Of a stretch of 64,000 bases of DNA, positions 41,033-48,863 are shown in pieces. The DNA is from JARLGU01 sp036504535 (GTDB taxonomy: Bacteria; Armatimonadota; Armatimonadia; Armatimonadales; Capsulimonadaceae): the NCBI GenBank assembly GCA_036504535.1, contig DASXUY010000054.1, positions 1 through 64,000 of the forward strand, written 5' to 3'. Numbering within the stretch: the first letter of the stretch is position 1; every line of letters starts with the position of its first letter. A program made the translations under genes and the position numbers. A model generated the notes under the pieces. That model made no database searches, had not been told where the DNA came from, and worked only from the letters and a program-made list of their open reading frames with translations.

Positions 41033-41944
41033 CTACTTAAGAAGACCAAGCATCAGCGCGGGACCGCTCATATCGCTTTCGCCCAGACTTCGGACGAGGT
41101 ACGGAAACCAGGCTTCACCGTAGGGGACATTCACTCGCACCCGATAGCCGTCGTCGATCAGGCTCTGCTGCAGTGATGGATTGCCGCCCAGCGGTAGCTC
41201 AAACTCAAATCGGTACTGCGGAATGTTGCGTTTCTTAGTGTAAAGCTTAGCGGCCTCGATCATGCCGGTGTCGTGCGTGGCAATCGTGTGGAATGTGGTG
41301 CTGTCGAGCAAGCGGAACATCTGGCGCCGATAGGCGGCATCAATCTCGTCTTTGCGGGTAAACGCCACCTTTGGCGACTCGTCATAGGAGCCGCGAACCA
41401 GGCGAAGCGGCATCTCTAGGCCCAGAAGTTGATCCAGATCGCGATCAGTGCGGCGTAAGTGGGCGGCGAGGACGCCGCCAATGTTGGCTTTTTTGGAACG
41501 AACTTCGCGGACGATCTTGATGATAGAGTCAACGTTCTCGGAGCCCTCCATGTCCACCCGCAAGAACACGTTGCCGCGCCCGCATGCTTCGTCCATGAGA
41601 CGGTTCAGGTTGGTGAGGGCAAGTTTCGGGTCGGTTGCCAGGCCAATCGCAGTGAGTTTGACGGAAACAACGGTGTCGGGGTAGAACGCCGAAACAGCCT
41701 TTATGACCTCAACATATTCGGCGACGCTGGACTCGGTATCTTCCTCAGTGGTGAAGTTCTCGCCAAGGTATTCAAGGGACGCGTTAGCTTCGTCTTCCTT
41801 GATGCCTTTAACAACCTGAAGCGCTTCGTGGCGCTGCTCGCCGGCAATGAATCGGCGCGGGATGGCACCGTCGACGCCGCGACGAATGATCATCGACTTA
41901 ACTGTTGGGTTCTCGGCCAGTGACGCCGCAGCCGATCGGCTCAT
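41033..41944 (-). CDS. Proline dehydrogenase
   Basis: A 303-aa monofunctional flavin-dependent proline dehydrogenase (PRODH) that converts proline to pyrroline-5-carboxylate. Visible motifs are VSVKLTAIGLA, VFLRVDMEGSE, LRLVRGSYDES and the C-terminal RVRVNVPYGEAWFPYL. The usual ending YxxRRLAE is VRSLGE here, so one of two substrate-binding arginines appears to be Ser, and the MLYGI motif reads LPLGG. Such deviations might alter substrate preference. The start ATG overlaps the stop of the mannitol-1-phosphate dehydrogenase gene by 4 nt (ATGA), so the two are translationally coupled. Confidence 0.88.
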   Translation of the reverse strand: MSRSAAASLAENPTVKSMIIRRGVDGAIPRRFIAGEQRHEALQVVKGIKEDEANASLEYLGENFTTEEDTESSVAEYVEVIKAVSAFYPDTVVSVKLTAIGLATDPKLALTNLNRLMDEACGRGNVFLRVDMEGSENVDSIIKIVREVRSKKANIGGVLAAHLRRTDRDLDQLLGLEMPLRLVRGSYDESPKVAFTRKDEIDAAYRRQMFRLLDSTTFHTIATHDTGMIEAAKLYTKKRNIPQYRFEFELPLGGNPSLQQSLIDDGYRVRVNVPYGEAWFPYLVRSLGESDMSGPALMLGLLK

Positions 41945-43095
41945 TTGGACATCTCCTCGATAATAAGTGAATGCAAAATCGTATTGGGCTCGATAAGGCA
42001 GTAGGACTTCAAGAACTCGTCGACGCCATCTCGTTGGAGCGTAGCCTGCAACTCGACGGCCGCTGGATCGCTCGCGTTATCGTATTTTAGCGCAGTTGCG
42101 ATCACAACTGCAAGTGCGTCTGGCTTGATGCCGTGTTTGACACAAAGGTTCGCAGCGCCAACGAGGCGGTCACTGGGCCGTAGTTTGCGCATAGGGTCCG
42201 CTGCGACGCGTGCGACGGTGTCGCCAAGTGCCTTGTTCTCAAATCGTTCGACTAGGTCGTCGGCAAAGGCCTTCAAGTCAGCGTCGACAAACGCGTACTC
42301 AGCAACTAGCGCCTCGCGAGATTCGGCCAGCGCCTCAATGCACACTGATCTTATGGCTGGGTCGAGCGCGGCCTCCCATATGTATTGATGACGAGGGTAG
42401 GCAAGATAAGCTAACGACGCATGGGCCGCGTTGTGTAAGAACAGCTTCCTAGCTTCGAACGCATCGAATCTGGCAGCGGGTTCGACACCGACAATAGACG
42501 GCAGATCGCCGACAATCATCGATGCGGCAATCGGCAAATGCTTGTACGGCTCGGCGACAACGAGCAAAGGGTCAATTGCAAGTGTCTCAGCGGACGGCGC
42601 TGGCACCATTCGCCCGATCACCGTTTCGACGAGCCCGAGCTTGGTCGCGGCATAGGCAGACGCTGTTGGCGTGAGATTAGGCGTAAGTATGTCGCGGACC
42701 ATGGCAGCTGCGTGCCACTGGTTCTCGCACAGCAATACGTTTAGCGGAAGCGCACCGGCAACGGCGCGCGCATTGATACCGGCAGCGAAAGCTTTTGCGA
42801 TATACGGAAGGGCTTTTACGCCTACACTCGTGCCAGCAACGTCAGCGGTAGCAATCTCTGCTGCTACAGCGTCGATGTCGCGACCATCGACAGCGCGAAC
42901 GGGCCCAATCGTGAGGTCAGTCGTATCGCCACGACTACCGACGAGGCGCAGTGGGTAGCTGCCGCGACTATTTATAGTGGCGATCAACACGGCATCGACA
43001 TCAATATAAACCGTCTCAAAACCCGACTCTGCGTAGAGCTGCCCGATGAAACCGCGACCGATATTACCGGCGCCAAACTGAACGGCCTTAAGCAT
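41941..43095 (-). CDS. mtlD: Mannitol-1-phosphate 5-dehydrogenase
   Basis: A 384-aa polyol-specific long-chain dehydrogenase that interconverts mannitol-1-phosphate and fructose-6-phosphate with NAD. The N-terminal FGAGNIGRGFIG nucleotide-binding motif and KLFLHNAAH (Lys-x4-Asn-x2-His catalytic signature) are present, with CENQ and YPRHQYIWEAA as in MtlD. No mannitol PTS gene is nearby, so the enzyme may act on another hexitol phosphate. It is first in the mtlD-PRODH pair and divergent from the GT2 gene, with a shared 120-bp upstream region. Confidence 0.9.
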   Translation of the reverse strand: MLKAVQFGAGNIGRGFIGQLYAESGFETVYIDVDAVLIATINSRGSYPLRLVGSRGDTTDLTIGPVRAVDGRDIDAVAAEIATADVAGTSVGVKALPYIAKAFAAGINARAVAGALPLNVLLCENQWHAAAMVRDILTPNLTPTASAYAATKLGLVETVIGRMVPAPSAETLAIDPLLVVAEPYKHLPIAASMIVGDLPSIVGVEPAARFDAFEARKLFLHNAAHASLAYLAYPRHQYIWEAALDPAIRSVCIEALAESREALVAEYAFVDADLKAFADDLVERFENKALGDTVARVAADPMRKLRPSDRLVGAANLCVKHGIKPDALAVVIATALKYDNASDPAAVELQATLQRDGVDEFLKSYCLIEPNTILHSLIIEEMSK

Positions 43096-43179
43096 GATTC
43101 AAGTAGATCCAATCGGCGGAACCGCCGAAAACCAGCGGACGCGCGGGTTGATCATTGTCCAAACCAGCGGTCACTAGGG

Positions 43180-43209
43180 TTGACGAAAGGGCTCCAAATA
43201 CAATATAAT
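43180..43209 (+). promoter_or_regulatory. Sigma-70-type promoter for the GT2 operon
   Basis: TTGACG (43180-43185), an 18-nt spacer, and TATAAT (43204-43209), close to consensus. Transcription would start near 43216, 2 nt before the ATG at 43218, so the message is expected to be leaderless or nearly so. It lies between divergent genes. Confidence 0.7.
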
Positions 43210-43217
43210 TTCGTGAA

Positions 43218-43958
43218 ATGTTTCTTTCGGTAATTATACCCGCGTTCAATGAAGAAGCACGTCTGCCCATGACCCTGGCCGCTACGCGGGACTATCTGGC
43301 GCAATGCTTCCCCAATGACGCAGAAATCCTCGTTGTCGATGATGGCAGCTCGGACCAAACCGCCTCCGTAGCCGAGAAGTTCGCCGCTAAGCACCCCGAT
43401 GTTCCTATCAAAGTGCTCTCGTATGGCAGCAATCGCGGCAAGGGTTACGCGGTCAGGTTCGGCATGCTTGCGGCGACGGGTGATTGGCGCCTCTTCTGCG
43501 ATGCAGACCTTGCGACCCCTATCGAGGAGTACGCAGTCGTCGCAGAGCGCATGAAGGCTGACATAACCGTGATCGGAATTGGGTCGCGCCCGCTGCGCGA
43601 GTCTCACCTCGTCGTCCATCAGCCATGGTATCGCGAGGCCCTTGGACGAGCATTTAATAAGGTCGTTCAGGCGCTGACAGTCCCTGGCATCCAGGATACG
43701 CAGTGCGGCTTTAAGATCTTTAGCGCAGATGCTGCCAATGAAGTCTTTAGCCACGCTAAGCTGGACGGCTACATATTCGATGCGGAGATCCTCTACATAG
43801 CTAACAGGCTGGGCTATTCGATCTCCGAGGTCCCCATTCGCTGGTCGCACAAAGACGGCTCGAAGGTGAGCCTGTTGCGGGACGGATTGAAGATGGTAAT
43901 CGACTTGCTTCCCATTCGCCGCATGCACAAGAATTTGAAACCTAAGGATCCCAAATAA
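43218..43958 (+). CDS. Glycosyltransferase family 2 (dolichyl/polyprenyl-phosphate sugar synthase-like)
   Basis: A 246-aa GT-A fold enzyme: SVIIPAFNEEARL, VVDDGSSDQT, CDADLATP (DxD metal site), DTQCGFKIF and VPIRWSHKDGSKV are those of dolichyl-phosphate glucosyltransferase-like proteins, so it probably transfers a sugar from a nucleotide donor to polyprenyl phosphate on the cytoplasmic face. No transmembrane segment is evident. It is the first gene of an operon with the methyltransferase (gap 4 bp) and a phosphoesterase. No Shine-Dalgarno is seen, consistent with a leaderless mRNA. Confidence 0.93.
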   Translation: MFLSVIIPAFNEEARLPMTLAATRDYLAQCFPNDAEILVVDDGSSDQTASVAEKFAAKHPDVPIKVLSYGSNRGKGYAVRFGMLAATGDWRLFCDADLATPIEEYAVVAERMKADITVIGIGSRPLRESHLVVHQPWYREALGRAFNKVVQALTVPGIQDTQCGFKIFSADAANEVFSHAKLDGYIFDAEILYIANRLGYSISEVPIRWSHKDGSKVSLLRDGLKMVIDLLPIRRMHKNLKPKDPK

Positions 43959-43962
43959 CAGT

Positions 43963-44718
43963 ATGAACCTCGAAGAATACGAGCGGATGTTTACGCTAGA
44001 AGATTCATACTGGTGGTTTATTGGCCGACGAAACCTGATAGCCACACTATTAGGCGATTTGAAGCTGCCAACTAATATCGACATTTTAGACATTGGCTGT
44101 GGCACTGGTGCCATGCTGGATCAACTTGATACATTCGGCGAAGTGACTGGCGCAGACTTCTCGCCGGAGGCGCTCTCGTTCTGCAGGCAACGCGGGAAGC
44201 GTATGGGCAAGGAATACAGACTTGTGCGCGCAGACGTCCGCAGCCTGCCATTTGCCGACGATAGCTTCGACGTAGTTACGGCGATGGACATTATCGAGCA
44301 TATCGACAGAGATAAGGACGCGATGGCAGAGATCCTCAGGGTGCTCAAGCCCGGCGGACGTTTGCTTGCAACTGTCCCCGCTTACATGTCTCTGTGGAGC
44401 GAGCATGACGATGCGCTACATCATCATCGACGGTATACGGCCCACAGCTTCCGAGACCTTGCACGGCGCGCGGGGTTCATGGTCGACAAGCTGTCCTACA
44501 CCGTATCGTCGCTGCTGCCTGTCGTCTGGTTTGTTCGCACAGTCAATCGTCTCAAGGCGAGCAAAGGCAGCGCGCCTAAGGCGGATGTTGGGCCCCTTCC
44601 ATCTTTAGTCAACAAGCTCCTACTGCGCATCGTCAACAACGAAACACAGATTGTTCGGCGCTCATCGCTTCCATGCGGAGTAACCGTCGTGGCAATAGCT
44701 CGGAAGGTGGACGGTTGA
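43963..44718 (+). CDS. Class I SAM-dependent methyltransferase
   Basis: A 251-aa Rossmann-fold methyltransferase: the SAM-binding motif DIGCGTGAM, then VTAMDIIEHIDRD and LKPGGRLLATVPAY (the Methyltransf_11 pattern), with YWWFIGRR near the N-terminus as in enzymes acting on lipid-linked or surface glycans. The substrate is not known. The start is 4 bp after the GT2 stop and the stop overlaps the next gene's TTG start, so the three products probably act together on a polyprenyl-linked or envelope sugar. Confidence 0.92.
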   Translation: MNLEEYERMFTLEDSYWWFIGRRNLIATLLGDLKLPTNIDILDIGCGTGAMLDQLDTFGEVTGADFSPEALSFCRQRGKRMGKEYRLVRADVRSLPFADDSFDVVTAMDIIEHIDRDKDAMAEILRVLKPGGRLLATVPAYMSLWSEHDDALHHHRRYTAHSFRDLARRAGFMVDKLSYTVSSLLPVVWFVRTVNRLKASKGSAPKADVGPLPSLVNKLLLRIVNNETQIVRRSSLPCGVTVVAIARKVDG

Positions 44719-45569
44719 GCAACCCGCTAAAAGCTGCAGTAACTGGGCTTGTGACAGCGGGCGCCGCGTGCTTCGCCTACGCCACATGTGTTGAACCATA
44801 CGCTATCGAACTCGTAGAGTTCGATCTGCTTTGTCCTCGGCTTCCTAAAGCGTTCGACGGTCTCACTATCCTGCAGATATCCGACCTCCATATGCGCCAA
44901 TTTGGGCGCCGGGAGCGCAAAATAGCAGCTATGGCCAGCGGGCTTCGCCCTGACATCATCGCCCTGACGGGCGACCTTGTGCACACCTCCGGCGGAATAG
45001 TCCCGTTTCTCAAGATGGCAAAATCATTCCAGGCTAATGTTGGCATGTATGCGATCTACGGCAACTCCGAGCACAAGAACGGCATCCTTGGCTCCAGGCT
45101 CGCAAAAACATTGACTGCGAATGGGATCGTTCCGCTCCTCAACGCTCACATAACAGTTAAGCGAGGCGAGAGCGAAATCGCCGTGTGTGGTACGGATGAT
45201 CCGGTGACGGAACACGACGACCTCGAAGCTGCATGCGCCGGGATCGCCACCGAAACATTTAAGCTTCTGCTTATGCACACGCCTGATAATATCGGAGAAG
45301 CCGCTCATCTCGGAATCGATGTCGTCCTTAGTGGGCATACACATGGCGGCCAAGTTCGCGCTCCGTTCTACGGGCCCCCATATACGCGCTCAATTTTGGG
45401 AAGGCGTATGAACGCAGGCTACTACGGCGGTCGGAGCCTCATGGGCATTACAGGACGCCGCAATGGTTCCACACAGCTTTATGTGTCACGTGGCGTAGGC
45501 GCTAGCGGGCTCGCACTAAGATTTTTATGCCGACCAGAAGTAACATTTGTCACACTCCGGTCGCTATAG
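44715..45569 (+). CDS. Membrane-associated metallophosphoesterase (YkuE/LpxG-like)
   Basis: A 284-aa calcineurin-fold phosphoesterase with an N-terminal hydrophobic anchor. Metal ligands are ISDLHM, TGDLVH, MHTPDN and SGHTHGGQ; the canonical GNH[D/E] motif appears as YGNSEHK, so the catalytic His is replaced by Ser. YkuE/LpxG-type proteins hydrolyse phosphodiester or pyrophosphate bonds, LpxG that of UDP-diacylglucosamine. The start is TTG at 44715, decided by GGAAGGTGG 5 nt upstream; it overlaps the methyltransferase stop (TTGA). It is the third gene of the operon. Confidence 0.88.
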   Translation: MSNPLKAAVTGLVTAGAACFAYATCVEPYAIELVEFDLLCPRLPKAFDGLTILQISDLHMRQFGRRERKIAAMASGLRPDIIALTGDLVHTSGGIVPFLKMAKSFQANVGMYAIYGNSEHKNGILGSRLAKTLTANGIVPLLNAHITVKRGESEIAVCGTDDPVTEHDDLEAACAGIATETFKLLLMHTPDNIGEAAHLGIDVVLSGHTHGGQVRAPFYGPPYTRSILGRRMNAGYYGGRSLMGITGRRNGSTQLYVSRGVGASGLALRFLCRPEVTFVTLRSL

Positions 45570-45855
45570 CCTCGATTTTATTCGACAGCCCCTATTCATC
45601 CACTTTTCAGCGTATTTGAGCTCAAAATACGCATTGGCACGTCAAATCATTCCTGAATAATACTTATTTTAGCAAGCGCTCTTTATGATTCTTGTAATCC
45701 TAAATCGCTTTTTAGATATTAAACAGGCAAAAATTACAGATGAAGCCTCTAAAGTTGCAGAGCATTGTGGCCGATACTATCCTCAGTGATCGTTGCCTCG
45801 GAGCAAGGCACGAGCTACCAGAATATCGCTCAACTCTGAAGGAGAAGACAGGCAT

Positions 45856-46206
45856 ATGAAAACTTTACGCAAGGCAGCTGGCTTTACTCTCGTCGAAATC
45901 ATGATTGTTGTCCTGATTATCGGCATCCTGCTGGCAATCGCCATCCCGAACTTTGTTACCGCCCGCAACGCATCCCGATCCCGAGCTTGTGTTGCCAACC
46001 TGAAGCAGATCGACAGCGCCAAGCAGCAGTTCATCATGGACACCAAGGCAGCATCAACCGTGACGCCTACGAACGCTAACCTGACACCGACCTATATCCG
46101 CTCGTTCCCGGCCTGCCCGGCAAGCGGCACCTACACGATCGGCGACGGCAACACGAACCCGAGCTGCAGCTTTGTTGACGCCACCTATCCTCACCAGCTA
46201 ACGTAA
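45856..46206 (+). CDS. Type IV pilin-like/type II pseudopilin protein 1
   Basis: A 116-aa prepilin. A short basic leader (MKTLRKAAG) ends at the prepilin peptidase site G-FTLVE, with the conserved Glu5 followed by the hydrophobic helix IMIVVLIIGILLAIAIPNF. Then comes a helical segment (ACVANLKQIDSAKQQ) and a short C-terminal beta region ending with Cys in CPASGTYTIGDG and CSF, probably disulphide-linked. It is assembled into pilus or secretion pseudopilus fibres. GGAG is 11 nt before the ATG. It is the first of three consecutive pseudopilins. Confidence 0.95.
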   Translation: MKTLRKAAGFTLVEIMIVVLIIGILLAIAIPNFVTARNASRSRACVANLKQIDSAKQQFIMDTKAASTVTPTNANLTPTYIRSFPACPASGTYTIGDGNTNPSCSFVDATYPHQLT

Positions 46207-46236
46207 GCTCTGTTAGCTGACAACGAGACACTCGTT

Positions 46237-46275
46237 ATTTCAGGCTCCTGCGCACTACCCGCGGGGGCCTGAAAT
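46237..46275 (+). terminator. Hairpin between pseudopilins 1 and 2
   Basis: ATTTCAGGC pairs with GCCTGAAAT across a loop of about 20 nt with further GC pairing inside. It may attenuate or stabilise transcripts between the two pilin genes. No T-tract beyond the stem. Confidence 0.45.
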
Positions 46276-46340
46276 GCTTGGGAGCTCTACTCGACTCCGT
46301 TGAAAGTGGTATCCCCGTCGTAATGCCCGAAGGAAAAACC

Positions 46341-46700
46341 ATGAAGACCAATTCCAAACTCCCGCGCCAGGGAGCATTTACACTGGTTGAGATTATGATC
46401 GTGGTGCTGATTATTGGCATCCTACTCGCGATCGCAATCCCGAATTTTGTTACCGCGCGAAACTCGTCCCGTTCTAAAGCCTGCGTGGCAAATCTTAAGC
46501 AGATTGATAGCGCCAAGCAGCAATACATTATGGACAAGAGGCTCACATCGGCCACATCGCCCACTGCGGCGAACCTCGCACCGACCTATATTCGCGCATT
46601 TCCTGCTTGCCCCGCCAGCGGCACATACACTATCGGCGACGGCAACTCGAACCCGACGTGCAACTTCGTTGATGCGACGTATCCGCACCAACTTACGTAG
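46341..46700 (+). CDS. Type IV pilin-like/type II pseudopilin protein 2
   Basis: A 119-aa prepilin, closely similar to protein 1 (leader MKTNSKLPRQGA before FTLVE, the same hydrophobic helix, the same CPASGTYTIGDG and VDATYPHQLT end). The DNA uses different synonymous codons, so the duplication is not recent. AAGGA is 7 nt before the ATG. It is probably an alternative major pseudopilin subunit. Confidence 0.95.
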   Translation: MKTNSKLPRQGAFTLVEIMIVVLIIGILLAIAIPNFVTARNSSRSKACVANLKQIDSAKQQYIMDKRLTSATSPTAANLAPTYIRAFPACPASGTYTIGDGNSNPTCNFVDATYPHQLT

Positions 46701-46823
46701 GCTGGCCCAATCTACGTTACTGATTACACGCTGGAGCCCAAGCTGATGTATGGCTTGGGCTGTACTCTACAACACACCATCCCGCGCACACTACGCGCCT
46801 TAGCTTTATTTGAGGCACATTCC

Positions 46824-47195
46824 ATGAGCACTGAGTTTTGGAAACGTAATAGCGGATTCACTTTGATCGAAATCATGATCGTCGTCCTTCTCATCGGCGT
46901 GCTGCTAGCGATTGCTGTCCCGACCCTATTTCATGCGCGTGACGTTTCTCGTGCCAATGCATGTGTAGCGACGATGCGGCAGATTGAATCAGGGAAAGCG
47001 CAGTACCTTATCGAAACCAAGCAGCCTAGCACGCATAACTTCTCAAGCGATCCTCAAGGCGGTATAGGCGTGATCTACCCGAAGTATGTCAAGACGTATC
47101 CGGTATGTCCATCTGGGGGGATATATTCGCTCAATACAGGCAACAATGACGTTACGTGCAGCTTCGTAGCTCAAGACGCCGCCCACGTATTGTAA
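46824..47195 (+). CDS. Type IV pilin-like/type II pseudopilin protein 3
   Basis: A 123-aa prepilin with leader MSTEFWKRNSG and FTLIEIMIVVLLIGVLLAIAV helix; the soluble part diverges (TLFHARDVSRANACVATMRQI) but keeps two Cys near the end (YPVCPSGG, TCSF). It is more distant from the other two and could be a minor pseudopilin. GAGG is 8 nt before the ATG. A strong terminator follows 18 bp after the stop. Confidence 0.94.
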   Translation: MSTEFWKRNSGFTLIEIMIVVLLIGVLLAIAVPTLFHARDVSRANACVATMRQIESGKAQYLIETKQPSTHNFSSDPQGGIGVIYPKYVKTYPVCPSGGIYSLNTGNNDVTCSFVAQDAAHVL

Positions 47196-47213
47196 TCGTC
47201 GACCCGCAAATAG

Positions 47214-47261
47214 AAAAGCCACTCGCCATCCAATTGTAGTTGGAGAGCGGGTGGCTTTTTT
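47214..47261. terminator. Bidirectional rho-independent terminator
   Basis: AAAAGCCACTCGCC pairs with GCGGGTGGCTTTTTT around an inner CCAATTG/TAGTTGG stem. T-tracts are present for both directions, so it serves the pilin genes (plus) and the GT4 gene (minus). Confidence 0.85.
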
Positions 47262-47278
47262 ACAATGTGGACTACCAA

Positions 47279-48550
47279 CTATTCGTCAATTGGCTCCGGA
47301 GCTAACGGATAAGGGTTAAAATCCGAGTGCAGGTACTCATCCCACACACGGTTGTACGTATCCGTGGTTTGCTGGGCGATATGGTGCCAGTTAAACACGT
47401 TGAGAACCCTCTCGTAAGCCGTCACAGCCATTTGACGCGCCTTTATGGGGTGGTGAAGCACATTGAGGATACCATCCGCCAGGCTGTTTGGATTGCCTGC
47501 ATAGGTTGTAGTGCCCGTAACACCGTTTTCGACAACCTCAGGCAAACCGCCAGCATCGGAAACAACAACAGGTGTTTTGGTCGCCATGGCTTCCAGCGCT
47601 ACGATGCCGAACGGCTCATAAAGCGACGGGAAGCAAGCAACATCGGCGATGTGGAAGATCTTGAGCAGGTCTTCGTCAGGCACGAAGCCTGTGAAGTGGA
47701 CGAAAGGCTCGACGTTCAAATACTGCGCTAACTGTTGCAGGTGCGCGCGCTGTCCACCGCCAACGATGACGAGTTTCGCGTCATTGTAGCCCCACCGAAT
47801 TTTAGGGAGTGCCTCGATGAGGATTTGAACGCCTTTTTCGCGTACCATTCGCCCAACGAAGAAGATGATCTTCTCATTCGGAAGAGCGTATTTTGCGCGA
47901 AACGCCGCGCGTTCCTCACCCTTGAAATCTAGTTCGAATTTGCCGGGTTCGACACCATTGAATATGATGTCCATCTTGTCCCAGGGCGTCCCCAAGGCGT
48001 GCTCACATTCCAGCTTCATGAACTGCGTACATACAATGACACGCCAGGCGGACATTTGCAGTTCCCATTCGACATGGTTGATGTAGCTCTGCGTCGGTGT
48101 ACTAATTCCGTTGTTACGGCCATACTCGGTGGCGTGGATGGTAGCGACCACAGGAAGATGGTACTTTTGCTTGAGGCCGTTAGCCGCAAAATGAGCCAGC
48201 CAATCATGTGGGTGAATGATGATTGGTTCGCGGTCATCCTCGGTATAGTCGTAGTCTGGGCTATCTGGTTCCCCGATTAGCTCTGCCAAAAGGCGATCCG
48301 CACGAGCGAACATGGCATCGTTGAGGAGCTGCACCCAGTGGATAAAATCATTGCCGCCCCACGCTGGAGAAACACGCGAGATCTCAACGCCGTTCTCAAC
48401 CTGTTCGGCAGGAGCGCCAGGATGCTCGCAGGTGATGACGTTAACTTTTACTCCCTGAGCCACGAGAGCGTTGGCGAGGTCATAGACGTGACGAGCAATT
48501 CCGCCAACAATTTTGGGAGGGTATTCCCAGGAGAGCATTATTACGCGCAT
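47279..48550 (-). CDS. Glycosyltransferase family 4 (glycogen-synthase-like)
   Basis: A 423-aa GT-B enzyme: N-terminal MLSWEYPPKIVGGIARHV (nucleotide-sugar-binding loop typical of starch/glycogen synthase and related GT4s), C-terminal FVGRMVREKGVQILIEAL, and the E-x7-E motif in EPFGIVALEAMA. Product could be a storage alpha-glucan or an envelope glycan; I lean to GT4 of the glycogen synthase-like group. Cytoplasmic. AAGGAG is 6 nt before the ATG. Confidence 0.93.
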   Translation of the reverse strand: MRVIMLSWEYPPKIVGGIARHVYDLANALVAQGVKVNVITCEHPGAPAEQVENGVEISRVSPAWGGNDFIHWVQLLNDAMFARADRLLAELIGEPDSPDYDYTEDDREPIIIHPHDWLAHFAANGLKQKYHLPVVATIHATEYGRNNGISTPTQSYINHVEWELQMSAWRVIVCTQFMKLECEHALGTPWDKMDIIFNGVEPGKFELDFKGEERAAFRAKYALPNEKIIFFVGRMVREKGVQILIEALPKIRWGYNDAKLVIVGGGQRAHLQQLAQYLNVEPFVHFTGFVPDEDLLKIFHIADVACFPSLYEPFGIVALEAMATKTPVVVSDAGGLPEVVENGVTGTTTYAGNPNSLADGILNVLHHPIKARQMAVTAYERVLNVFNWHHIAQQTTDTYNRVWDEYLHSDFNPYPLAPEPIDE

Positions 48551-48863
48551 GGTAACTCCTTGGTGTTCTTACACGCACACGATCGTGCGGTAAATACGGC
48601 AACTATCGTCGCGGAATCGCAACGGGAGAGCTTGCCCATATATCGGTACGCCACGCGTACTGCGAGCGTGGCAGGCTGGAAGCCAATCTGCGCGAACATT
48701 ACGCTGGCAACGTATCGCGGCCTCCAGTTCCGCTTTAAATTAAGGATTGAACCAAGCAGGCTCTCATGTAATTGACACAGATACGATTTGACGGACGCGT
48801 CGCGTTATCCTTCTCGGTCCGCGAAAAATCGACCCGTAACGCATTCGGAATTGAAGGCATGTG
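48551..48863. other. Intergenic region, no gene seen
   Basis: About 310 bp between GT4 and the 3' end of purD. Short plus-strand frames have no ribosome binding site. No strong hairpin or promoter was identified. Confidence 0.5.

Noticed and set aside
45635..45660. Sigma-54 promoter upstream of pseudopilin 1
   Set aside because: TTGGCAC is present, but the spacing-matched -12 element (TTGC) is absent (ATCAT instead).
45700..45855. Second c-di-GMP riboswitch upstream of pseudopilin 1
   Set aside because: A GGCAAA is present, but the GGGACGCAAAGCC block and the receptor stem of the GEMM motif are missing.
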